From a virus: 64,000 nt of DNA. Below the pieces are notes generated by a model. The model worked only from the letters and a program-made list of their open reading frames with translations. It had not been told where the DNA came from and did no database searches. This document shows positions 58,201 to 64,000 of the stretch, piece after piece. Each line of letters opens with the position of its first letter. The first letter of the stretch is position 1. Position numbers and translations under genes: made by a program. The stretch is from positions 1 to 64,000 of the IMG/VR virus record IMGVR_UViG_3300021963_000100. One strand, 5' to 3'.

Positions 58201-60832
58201 AACAAACGGAACAAGTGGTACATCATCAACTTCTGGAACATCTGGAACAAGTGGTACATCTGGAACAAGTGGTATAAATGGTATCAGTGGTATAAACGGA
58301 ACAAATGGTACTTCAGGTACGTCAGGAACAAGTGGTAATTCGGGAACTTCAGGTTCTGCTGGTACTAACGGAACTGCGGGTACGTCTGGTTTATCATCAA
58401 CTTCAGGTACATCTGGTTCTGCGGGAACAAGTGGTACAGCTGGAACTTCTGGAACAAATGGTACATCAGGAATATCTTCAACTTCGGGAACATCGGGTTC
58501 TGCGGGAACATCGGGAACGCATGGAACTTCAGGTTCATCATCAACTTCAGGTTCTGCTGGTACTTCTGGTACCGCTGGAACTTCAGGTATAAGCTCAACT
58601 TCAGGAACATCAGGTTCTGCTGGTACGTCAGGTACAGCTGGAACTTCAGGTTCATCATCAACATCTGGTTCTGCGGGAACTTCAGGTACTGCGGGAACAT
58701 CTGGAGCATCTTCAACTTCTGGATCATCTGGAACAAGCGGTACTTCGGGAACATCAGGTATAAATGGTATTAGTGGTATAAATGGAACAAATGGTACTTC
58801 GGGTACATCTGGTACAAGTGGTGCAACTGGAACATCTGGTTCTTCGGGAACAAATGGTACTGCGGGAACCTCAGGGTTGAGTTCAACTTCAGGAACATCA
58901 GGTTCTGCTGGTACATCTGGTACTACAGGTACTGCGGGAACCTCAGGGTTGAGTTCGACTTCAGGAACATCAGGTTCTGCTGGTACATCTGGTACTCATG
59001 GAACTTCTGGCGCTTCTTCAACTTCAGGTACATCTGGTTCTGCGGGAACAAGTGGTACTGCGGGAACATCTGGTATCTCAGGTACATCTGGATCAGCGGG
59101 AACTTCTGGTTCTGCGGGAACATCTGGTATCTCAGGTACTGCTGGAACATCAGGTACATCAGGTTCTGCTGGAACTAACGGAACTGCTGGTACGTCTGGT
59201 ATCTCATTGACTTCAGGTACATCTGGAACAAGTGGTACTTCAGGTACTTCTGGTACTTCAGGTATAAACGGTATCAGTGGTATAAACGGAACAAATGGTA
59301 CTTCGGGTACATCTGGTACAAGTGGTGCAACTGGAACATCTGGTTCTTCGGGAACAAATGGTACTGCGGGAACTAGTGGTATATCATCAACTTCAGGAAC
59401 AAGTGGATCATCTGGCACTTCAGGTACTACAGGTACTGCGGGTACGTCTGGTATATCTTCAACTTCTGGAACTTCAGGTTCTGCTGGTACATCTGGTACT
59501 CATGGAACTTCTGGTACTTCTTCAACTTCAGGAACAAGTGGATCAGCTGGGACTTCTGGTACTCATGGAACTTCTGGTACTTCTTCAACTTCAGGAACAA
59601 GTGGATCAGCTGGGACTTCTGGTATCTCAGGTACTGCTGGAACATCAGGTACATCAGGTTCTGCTGGTACTAACGGAACAAATGGTACATCAGGAATATC
59701 TTCAACTTCGGGAACAAGTGGAACAAGTGGAACATCTGGTACAAGTGGTATAAACGGTATTAGTGGTATAAACGGAACAAATGGAACTAGTGGAACATCA
59801 GGAACAAGTGGTGCGACAGGTACATCTGGTTCATCTGGTACTAATGGTACTGCTGGTACTTCTGGTACCGCTGGAACTTCAGGTATAAGCTCAACTTCAG
59901 GTACATCTGGTTCTGCTGGTACATCGGGTACTACAGGTACAGCGGGTACTTCTGGTATATCTTCAACTTCGGGAACATCTGGTTCTGCGGGAACAAGTGG
60001 AACACATGGTACATCTGGCACTTCTTCAACATCAGGAACATCTGGCACTTCAGGTACTTCTGGTACTTCAGGTATAAACGGTATTAGTGGTATAAACGGA
60101 ACAAATGGTACTTCAGGTACGTCAGGAACAAGTGGTGCGACTGGTACTTCTGGAACATCTGGTAGAAATGGTACCTCAGGTACAACTGGTACTGCGGGTA
60201 CATCTGGTAACACTGGATCAAACGGTGTTGGTGGTGGTTCTGGTTCTTCGGGTACATCTGGTACTGCTGGTACGTCTGGAATATCTGGTAATGTTGGTAC
60301 ATCTGGTACGTATGTTAACGTTACCACAACAGCACCAATTCAAGGTGGTGGTTCTTTAGGTGGTGATATAAACATTAGTTTGGATATTAATGGTACAACT
60401 CAAAATGGTTTGGTTGTTTGGGATAACGCAAATAATGAGTTAGACGTATTAACTGATTTCCTATACAATTCTACACTTAAAGGTTTACATTTAGGTTTAG
60501 ATGCTGTGATGTTATCTGGTAATGATCAAAGTGTATCAAATGGTAATTTTGTTGTACAAGCATGGCCAACACCACCTGTTAGAGGTATGTTTGTTGATTA
60601 TACTGTATTTAACCAAAACACAAACGGTTTTAGAGCTGGTACGTTTAGATCTGTCAATGATCAAACTCCTGGTGGTGTTGTTTGGGATGATACATCAACT
60701 ACCGATTTGAATGGTGCAACAGGTGGATTTAGATTTATGACTAATGTTGTGGGTGGTAACTTCCAATTAATAGCGGTTGCCGATAATGACAGATACGACA
60801 TTTCATATTCAATAAAATTAATCCTAAAATAA
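49274..60832 (+). CDS. Giant collagen-like tail fibre protein, 3852 aa
   Basis: The N-terminal 135 residues form a fibre-attachment-type domain ([37 protein letters not shown]). A short Gly-X-Y block (about 136-195) is followed by a C1q/TNF-like domain (about 197-350; [40 protein letters not shown]). About 3,320 residues of Gly-X-Y triplets follow, without proline, and then a C-terminal domain of about 174 residues that probably trimerises or binds a receptor. If it is a collagen triple helix, the rod would be near 0.95 micrometre at 0.29 nm per residue. Late motif upstream; no terminator is seen. Confidence 0.9.
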   Translation: MAVIYLRHVLQRPLTFGELDANFENLNNAIQNLGLDDLTDVVISTGVTTGDFLVFDGTNWVNKHLSPAVTPEYIVTYDPATGDFTYTQINPGATISSTPPTGLTAGALWFNDADGILYILYDGVNWIPATSVLNGTSGTSGIAGTSGIDGTSGTSGESGTSGTAGESGTSGSSGESGTSGSSGENGTSGTSGTSASGANYYGSFSDSTTQVVSGANTPTVVTYDTTEISNEINVVAGSQITFVNTGVYEVGYSAQIEKTQGGAQADVDIWLRKNGTDIIRTDSILGLVSNSVKNLPFVSIISEFNAGDYIEILFASSSNHVQLTAVPAQATPYPHPAAPSIIVVAKQIGMMLQGDSGYSGTNGTSGTAGTSGTSGTAGTSGESGTYGTSGEDGTSGTSGTSGESGTSGTSGEDGTTGTSGTSGESGTSGTSGEDGTTGTSGTSGESGSTGTAGTSGEDGSTGTSGTSGESGTSGTYGTSGEDGTTGTSGTSGESGTSGTYGTSGEDGTSGTSGTSGTSGLNGINGIDGTSGISGTSGSSGSNGTAGTSGEDGTTGTSGTSGESGTTGTAGTSGEDGTTGTAGTSGESGTSGTSGTSGEDGTTGTSGTSGESGTSGTYGTSGEDGTSGTSGTSGESGTSGTYGTSGEDGTTGTSGTSGESGTSGTSGTSGEDGTTGTSGTSGESGTTGTNGTSGEDGTTGTSGTSGESGTSGTYGTSGEDGTTGTSGTSGESGTSGTNGISGVNGVSGTSGESGTSGTAGTNGTSGEDGTSGTSGTSGESGTSGTYGTSGEDGTTGTSGTSGESGSTGTSGTSGEDGTTGTSGTSGESGTSGTYGTSGEDGTTGTSGTSGESGTTGTSGTSGESGTSGTYGTSGEDGTTGTSGTSGESGSTGTSGTSGEDGTTGTSGTSGESGSTGTAGTSGEDGTSGTSGTSGTSGLNGINGIDGTSGISGTSGSSGSNGTSGTSGEDGTSGTSGTSGESGTSGTYGTSGEDGTSGTSGTSGESGTSGTYGTSGEDGTTGTSGTSGESGTSGTYGTSGEDGTTGTSGTSGESGTTGTSGTSGESGTSGTYGTSGEDGTTGTSGTSGESGTSGTYGTSGEDGTTGTSGTSGESGTSGTYGTSGEDGTTGTSGTSGESGTSGTNGISGVNGVSGTSGESGTSGSNGTAGTSGEDGSTGTSGTSGESGTSGTYGTSGEDGTTGTSGTSGESGTSGTYGTSGEDGTTGTSGTSGESGTSGTYGTSGEDGTTGTSGTSGESGTSGTAGTSGEDGTTGTSGTSGESGTSGTYGTSGEDGTTGTSGTSGESGTSGTYGTSGEDGTTGTSGTSGESGSTGTAGTSGEDGTSGTSGTSGTSGLNGINGIDGTSGISGTSGSSGSNGTAGTSGEDGTSGTSGTSGESGTTGTSGTSGEDGTTGTSGTSGESGSTGTSGTSGEDGTTGTSGTSGESGTTGTAGTSGEDGTTGTSGTSGESGTSGTYGTSGEDGTTGTSGTSGESGTSGTYGTSGEDGTTGTSGTSGESGTTGTSGTSGESGSTGTAGTSGEDGTTGTSGTSGESGTSGTYGTSGEDGTTGTSGTSGESGTSGTYGTSGEDGTTGTSGTSGESGTSGTNGISGVNGVSGTSGESGTSGSNGTSGTSGESGSTGTAGTSGESGTTGTAGTSGESGTSGTYGTSGEDGTTGTSGTSGESGTSGTYGTSGEDGTTGTSGTSGESGTTGTSGTSGESGTSGTYGTSGEDGTTGTSGTSGESGSTGTAGTSGESGTTGTNGTSGESGTSGTSGTSGESGTSGTYGTSGEDGTTGTSGTSGESGTSGTYGTSGEDGTTGTSGTSGESGTSGTYGTSGEDGTTGTSGTSGESGTTGTSGTSGESGTSGTYGTSGEDGTTGTSGTSGESGTSGTYGTSGEDGTTGTSGTSGESGTSGTYGTSGESGTTGTSGTSGESGTSGSAGTSGEDGTSGTSGTSGTSGTYGTSGEDGTSGTSGTSGESGTSGTYGTSGEDGTTGTSGTSGESGTSGTYGTSGEDGTSGTSGTSGTSGESGTSGTSGTNGTSGSAGTSGTNGTSGTSGTSGSNGTSGSAGTSGTNGTSGSAGTSGTNGTSGSAGTSGTNGTSGISSTSGSNGTSGSAGTSGTSGTSGLSRTSGTSGTSGTSGTSGVDGADGISGISGTGGTSGTTGANGTSGSAGTSGTSGTNGTSGVSSTSGTSGSAGTSGSAGTNGTNGTSGISSTSGTSGSAGTSGTNGTSGLSNTSGSSGTAGTSGVSSTSGTSGSAGTSGSAGTSGESSTSGTSGSAGTSGTNGTSGASSTSGSAGTSGSAGTSGTAGTSGISNTSGTSGSAGTSGTAGTSGLSNTSGSNGTSGSAGTSGTNGTSGVSTTSGSAGTSGSAGTSGTAGTSGLSNTSGTSGSAGTSGTNGTSGLSSTSGTSGTSGTSGTSGNSGTSGSSGSNGTAGTSGISSTSGTSGSAGTSGTNGTSGISSTSGTSGSAGTSGTSGTNGTSGISSTSGTSGTAGTSGISATSGTSGSAGTSGTNGTSGISSTSGTSGSAGTSGTNGTSGISSTSGSNGTSGSAGTSGTAGTSGISNTSGTSGTAGTSGTNGTSGISNTSGTSGSAGTSGTNGTSGVSNTSGTSGTSGTSGNSGTSGSSGSNGTAGTSGISLTSGSAGTSGSAGTSGTNGTSGISSTSGTSGSAGTSGTSGTNGTSGISSTSGTSGSAGTSGTTGTAGTSGISSTSGTSGSAGTSGTNGTSGISSTSGTSGSAGTSGTSGTSGNSGTSGSNGTSGSAGTSGTSGTSGSAGTSGTNGTSGVSSTSGTSGSVGTSGTNGTSGASSTSGSSGTSGTSGTSGINGISGINGTNGTSGTSGTSGNSGTSGSSGSNGTAGTSGLSSTSGTSGSAGTSGTTGTAGTSGISSTSGTSGSAGTSGTHGTSGTSSTSGSAGTSGTAGTSGISSTSGTSGSAGTAGTSGTAGTSGLSSTSGTSGSAGTSGTNGTSGTSSTSGTSGTSGTSGTSGINGISGINGTNGTSGTSGTSGNSGTSGSAGTNGTAGTSGLSSTSGTSGSAGTSGTAGTSGTNGTSGISSTSGTSGSAGTSGTHGTSGSSSTSGSAGTSGTAGTSGISSTSGTSGSAGTSGTAGTSGSSSTSGSAGTSGTAGTSGASSTSGSSGTSGTSGTSGINGISGINGTNGTSGTSGTSGATGTSGSSGTNGTAGTSGLSSTSGTSGSAGTSGTTGTAGTSGLSSTSGTSGSAGTSGTHGTSGASSTSGTSGSAGTSGTAGTSGISGTSGSAGTSGSAGTSGISGTAGTSGTSGSAGTNGTAGTSGISLTSGTSGTSGTSGTSGTSGINGISGINGTNGTSGTSGTSGATGTSGSSGTNGTAGTSGISSTSGTSGSSGTSGTTGTAGTSGISSTSGTSGSAGTSGTHGTSGTSSTSGTSGSAGTSGTHGTSGTSSTSGTSGSAGTSGISGTAGTSGTSGSAGTNGTNGTSGISSTSGTSGTSGTSGTSGINGISGINGTNGTSGTSGTSGATGTSGSSGTNGTAGTSGTAGTSGISSTSGTSGSAGTSGTTGTAGTSGISSTSGTSGSAGTSGTHGTSGTSSTSGTSGTSGTSGTSGINGISGINGTNGTSGTSGTSGATGTSGTSGRNGTSGTTGTAGTSGNTGSNGVGGGSGSSGTSGTAGTSGISGNVGTSGTYVNVTTTAPIQGGGSLGGDINISLDINGTTQNGLVVWDNANNELDVLTDFLYNSTLKGLHLGLDAVMLSGNDQSVSNGNFVVQAWPTPPVRGMFVDYTVFNQNTNGFRAGTFRSVNDQTPGGVVWDDTSTTDLNGATGGFRFMTNVVGGNFQLIAVADNDRYDISYSIKLILK
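50341..55380 (+). repeat. Collagen array type A (72-bp/24-aa unit)
   Basis: Dominant 24-residue unit of eight triplets: [24 protein letters not shown]. Each unit carries one or two acidic triplets and often one GTY. A marker segment LNGINGIDG recurs with its TTA codon at 50831, 52082 and 53333, exactly 1,251 bp apart each time. Peptides are near-identical but codons vary. Confidence 0.85.
55381..60309 (+). repeat. Collagen array type B (Gly-interrupted, about 20-22-aa units)
   Basis: Acidic triplets disappear. The units are of the type [20 protein letters not shown], in which one Gly per unit is replaced by Ser or Asn (SSTSG, SNTSG). A marker [12 protein letters not shown] recurs at 57779, 58274, 58760, 59264, 59750 and 60074, mostly 486-504 bp apart. 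Confidence 0.82.
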
Positions 60833-60866
60833 TCGCAATTTACTTTAACAAAGCAGTAGTTAAAAG

Positions 60867-60874
60867 TATTTATA
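60867..60874 (+). promoter_or_regulatory. TATTTATA motif (candidate late promoter)
   Basis: 29 bp before the ATG at 60904. Confidence 0.5.
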
Positions 60875-60903
60875 TATACTAAGGAAAAGAGACATAAACT
60901 AAC

Positions 60904-63900
60904 ATGGCAAACGAACATATTTTACGACATGGGCTAACAGTATCGGGTGATACTGTTGTCGTTGGAACATTTAAAATTGATGGTGTGGCAAGCACCACAG
61001 GTAAAGGTAAATTTTTGGTCGTAGATGATAGTGGTAATGTCTCTTATCAACTTGGTACAACTTCAGGTTCAGCTGGTTCATCTGGAACTTCTGGTTCTGT
61101 TGGAACTTCTGGTACTAGTGGTGAATCGGGAACAGCTGGAACTTCTGGAACAAATTCAACTTCTGGAACAAGTGGTAGGTCTAATACATCTGGTACGTCA
61201 GGTACTGCTGGTACTAGTGGGGAATCGGGAACTAATGGTACTGCTGGTACAACTGGTACTGCTGGTACGTCAGGTAAAGATGGTGTATCTGGTACATCAG
61301 GTACATCGGGTACTTCTGGTACTTCTGGTAGATCGGGTGAGTCTGGTTCTGCTGGTACGTCTGGTTCTGCTGGTACGTCAGGTACTAATGGGACATCTGG
61401 TTTATCATCAACCTCTGGTTCTGCTGGTACTTCTGGTACCGCTGGTACGTCAGGTAAAGATGGTGTATCAGGTACATCAGGTACATCAGGTTCTGCGGGA
61501 ACTTCTGGAACAAACGGAACTTCTGGTTTATCTTCGACTTCAGGAACATCAGGATCTGCGGGAACAAGTGGAACAAATGGTACTAGTGGTATAGCTGGTA
61601 CTTCTGGTTCTAACGGAACAAGTGGTTCTGCTGGAACATCTGGAACAAACGGAACATCAGGAATATCATCAACTAGTGGATCAAATGGAACTTCTGGTTC
61701 GGCTGGTACTTCTGGAACGAATGGAACTTCTGGTACTTCTTCAACTTCTGGTTCAAACGGAACAAGTGGTTCGGCTGGTACTTCTGGAACAAGTGGTGTT
61801 GCTGGAACCTCTGGTTTATCTAATACATCAGGAACTAGTGGGTCAAATGGTACTTCGGGAACAAATGGTACATCAGGAATATCATCAACTAGTGGATCAA
61901 ATGGAACTTCTGGTTCTGCTGGTACTTCTGGTACCGCTGGAACTTCAGGTATAAGCTCAACTTCAGGAACATCAGGTTCTGCGGGAACTTCTGGAACAAA
62001 TGGTACATCAGGAGTATCTTCAACATCAGGTTCTGCGGGAACTTCTGGTTCATCTGGAACAAATGGTACATCTGGTTTATCATCAACTTCGGGTACATCA
62101 GGATCTGCGGGAACATCTGGAACAAATGGTACTTCGGGTAATTCATCAACTTCTGGTTCTGCGGGAACAAGTGGAACAAATGGTACTTCGGGTATTTCAA
62201 GTACATCAGGGTCTAATGGTACTTCTGGTTCTGCGGGAACAAGTGGAACAAATGGTACTAGTGGTATAGCTGGTACTTCAGGTACATCGGGTTCAAATGG
62301 AACATCAGGTTCTGCGGGAACGTCTGGAACAAATGGAACAAGTGGGGTATCTTCAACATCAGGTTCAAATGGTACATCTGGTTCTGCTGGTACTTCTGGA
62401 ACAAATGGAACTAGCGGTGTAAGCTCGACCTCTGGAACATCTGGTTCTGCTGGTACTTCTGGAACAAATGGAACATCAGGTGTATCCTCAACTTCAGGTA
62501 CATCAGGATCTGCGGGAACGTCAGGTACTCATGGAACATCAGGATTAAGTTCAACTTCGGGTACATCAGGATCTGCGGGAACGTCAGGTACTCATGGTAC
62601 TTCAGGAATAAGTTCAACTTCAGGATCTAATGGTACATCAGGTTCTGCGGGAACTTCTGGAACAAATGGAACAAGTGGGGTATCTAACACATCTGGAACT
62701 TCTGGTTCTGCTGGTACTTCAGGTACAGCGGGTACATCTGGTATATCTTCAACATCGGGATCAAATGGAACTTCAGGTTCTGCTGGTACTTCTGGTACAA
62801 ATGGTACTAGTGGTATAGCTGGTACTTCAGGTTTATCTAATACATCAGGAACTTCGGGATCAGCGGGAACAAGTGGAACAAATGGTACTTCAGGTTTATC
62901 TAATACATCAGGAACATCAGGTTCTGCTGGAACAAGTGGAACAAATGGTACTTCAGGAATAAGTTCAACAAGTGGATCAGCTGGAACATCGGGTTCTGCG
63001 GGAACTTCAGGAACAAACGGTACTTCTGGTGTTGCTGGAACTAGCGGGATATCTAATACATCTGGAACTTCGGGATCAGCGGGAACAAGTGGAACAAATG
63101 GTACTTCAGGTTTATCTAATACATCAGGAACATCAGGTTCTGCTGGAACAAGTGGTACGCATGGAACTTCAGGATTAAGTTCGACTTCAGGATCTAATGG
63201 AACATCGGGTAGTGCTGGTACTTCAGGTACAAACGGAACAAGTGGTATAGCTGGTACTTCAGGTTTGTCTAATACATCAGGAACATCAGGATCTGCGGGA
63301 ACATCTGGAACAAATGGTACATCAGGAATAAGTTCAACTTCAGGTTCAAATGGAACATCAGGTTCTGCTGGAACAAGTGGAACAAATGGAACTTCAGGAA
63401 TCTCATCAACTTCTGGTTCAAATGGAACTAGTGGATCAGCGGGTACTTCAGGAACAAACGGAACTTCAGGTGTAGCTGGAACAAGTGGAGTATCAAATAC
63501 ATCAGGAACATCTGGTTCTGCTGGTACTTCTGGTTCAAATGGAACTTCTGGTGTTGCTGGAACAAGTGGAGTATCAAATACATCAGGAACATCTGGTTCT
63601 GCTGGTACTTCTGGTACCGCTGGAACATCAGGATTAAGTTCAACTTCAGGTACATCTGGTTCAAATGGTACAAGTGGCTCTGCGGGAACAAGTGGAACAA
63701 ATGGTACTAGTGGTGTTTCTTCAACAAGTGGTTCAAACGGAACATCAGGTTCTGCTGGAACTTCAGGAACAAATGGAACTTCTGGTATAGCGGGAACTTC
63801 TGGTTTATCTAATACATCAGGAACAAGTGGTTCGGCTGGTACTTCTGGAACGAATGGAACTTCTGGTATTGCTGGAACAAGTGGTAATTCAAGTACATCG

Positions 63901-64000
63901 GGAACATCTGGATCAGCGGGAACTTCGGGAACACACGGAACAAGTGGTATTTCATCAACAAGTGGATCTAATGGTACTTCTGGTTCAGCGGGAACAAGTG
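60904..64000 (+). CDS. Second collagen-like fibre protein, 3' end beyond window
   Basis: The start MANEHILRHGLTVSGDTVVV and the following 50 residues (FKIDGVASTTGKGKFLVVDD) are a fibre-base-type domain. From about residue 52 the protein is Gly-X-Y repeats of type B only ([20 protein letters not shown]), open to the end of the window (more than 1,030 codons). It probably forms a second fibre or extends the first. It follows 49274-60832 by 71 bp with its own late motif. Confidence 0.88.
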   Translation, partial: MANEHILRHGLTVSGDTVVVGTFKIDGVASTTGKGKFLVVDDSGNVSYQLGTTSGSAGSSGTSGSVGTSGTSGESGTAGTSGTNSTSGTSGRSNTSGTSGTAGTSGESGTNGTAGTTGTAGTSGKDGVSGTSGTSGTSGTSGRSGESGSAGTSGSAGTSGTNGTSGLSSTSGSAGTSGTAGTSGKDGVSGTSGTSGSAGTSGTNGTSGLSSTSGTSGSAGTSGTNGTSGIAGTSGSNGTSGSAGTSGTNGTSGISSTSGSNGTSGSAGTSGTNGTSGTSSTSGSNGTSGSAGTSGTSGVAGTSGLSNTSGTSGSNGTSGTNGTSGISSTSGSNGTSGSAGTSGTAGTSGISSTSGTSGSAGTSGTNGTSGVSSTSGSAGTSGSSGTNGTSGLSSTSGTSGSAGTSGTNGTSGNSSTSGSAGTSGTNGTSGISSTSGSNGTSGSAGTSGTNGTSGIAGTSGTSGSNGTSGSAGTSGTNGTSGVSSTSGSNGTSGSAGTSGTNGTSGVSSTSGTSGSAGTSGTNGTSGVSSTSGTSGSAGTSGTHGTSGLSSTSGTSGSAGTSGTHGTSGISSTSGSNGTSGSAGTSGTNGTSGVSNTSGTSGSAGTSGTAGTSGISSTSGSNGTSGSAGTSGTNGTSGIAGTSGLSNTSGTSGSAGTSGTNGTSGLSNTSGTSGSAGTSGTNGTSGISSTSGSAGTSGSAGTSGTNGTSGVAGTSGISNTSGTSGSAGTSGTNGTSGLSNTSGTSGSAGTSGTHGTSGLSSTSGSNGTSGSAGTSGTNGTSGIAGTSGLSNTSGTSGSAGTSGTNGTSGISSTSGSNGTSGSAGTSGTNGTSGISSTSGSNGTSGSAGTSGTNGTSGVAGTSGVSNTSGTSGSAGTSGSNGTSGVAGTSGVSNTSGTSGSAGTSGTAGTSGLSSTSGTSGSNGTSGSAGTSGTNGTSGVSSTSGSNGTSGSAGTSGTNGTSGIAGTSGLSNTSGTSGSAGTSGTNGTSGIAGTSGNSSTSGTSGSAGTSGTHGTSGISSTSGSNGTSGSAGTS
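61060..64000 (+). repeat. Collagen array type B in the second fibre gene
   Basis: GlyXY triplets with regular SSTSG or SNTSG interruptions, continuing off the window. Similar to 55381-60309 at both peptide and partly DNA level. Confidence 0.82.

Noticed and set aside
14859-60874. Reading the TATTTATA motif as T4-type late promoters (TATAAATA)
   Set aside because: The motif is in the opposite sense to T4 late promoters relative to the genes, so direct equivalence is not supported.
50341-64000. Tandem repeats resembling a CRISPR array
   Set aside because: Repeats are in frame, translate to Gly-X-Y triplets and have no unique spacers or cas genes nearby.

Overview
The window looks like part of the genome of a large tailed phage of a Bacteroidota (Flavobacteriia-like) host. 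It is AT-rich and densely coded. Genes have A-rich leaders instead of Shine-Dalgarno sites, and about 35 promoters match the Bacteroidota primary-sigma consensus (TTTG, about 20 bp, TAnnTTTG). Virion-type proteins, a dNMP kinase, an SF1 helicase and giant collagen-like fibre genes are present. I saw no integrase, rRNA or tRNA, and neither genome end is visible.

Region 1 (1-14,450) is an array of about 36 small plus-strand genes. Most sit in a 'promoter - short A-rich leader - ORF - GC hairpin terminator' cassette. Most products are unrecognised (45-230 aa) and several are small secreted or membrane proteins. The promoters are near-copies of each other, including the spacer. A TTTCGATCGAAA palindrome sits at five of them, and several -33 boxes lie inside the 3' end of the preceding gene. 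Two homologous promoter-driven RNAs without a substantial ORF (7262-7332 minus, 13749-13821 plus) and a paralogous gene pair (6665-7186, 13923-14450) bracket the distal part.

Region 2 (14,451-14,880) is the only long stretch without a gene. It carries DnaA-box-like nonamers, a C-rich/G-quadruplex tract, hairpins and a 17-bp direct repeat, and is a candidate replication origin or control region.

Region 3 (14,881-49,202) holds virion-type and enzyme genes on both strands. Most transcription units start downstream of a TATTTATA motif read in the gene's direction, a candidate phage late promoter. Genes for the helicase, dNMP kinase, ClpC-like ATPase and a few others keep host-type promoters. Highlights are: (i) a possible two-component system, with a GAF-PAS histidine kinase, a YceI-like protein and a single-domain response regulator in one long operon; (ii) a short peptide, roughly LNEQInRMreIMgi, at the N- or C-terminus of otherwise unrelated proteins, among them an R-S-ExE ADP-ribosyltransferase, a GNAT acetyltransferase and a Nudix hydrolase, which suggests a virion cargo tag comparable to the packaging of T4 Alt; (iii) two ORFs joined across an A10 run, a likely -1 frameshift; (iv) four tandem paralogous surface proteins, two with LamG-like C-termini; (v) two glycosyltransferases.

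Region 4 (49,274-64,000) is two consecutive giant fibre genes made mostly of Gly-X-Y triplets (GTS, GES, GED, GTY) without proline. The first is 3,852 codons with a C1q/TNF-like domain near its N-terminus. The second runs off the window.

Reading of the whole (inference): region 1 is an early, host-RNAP-driven module. Region 3-4 genes with the TATTTATA motif are late genes for virion components and packaged effectors. The host-promoter genes inside region 3 supply nucleotide, DNA-processing and chaperone functions earlier.
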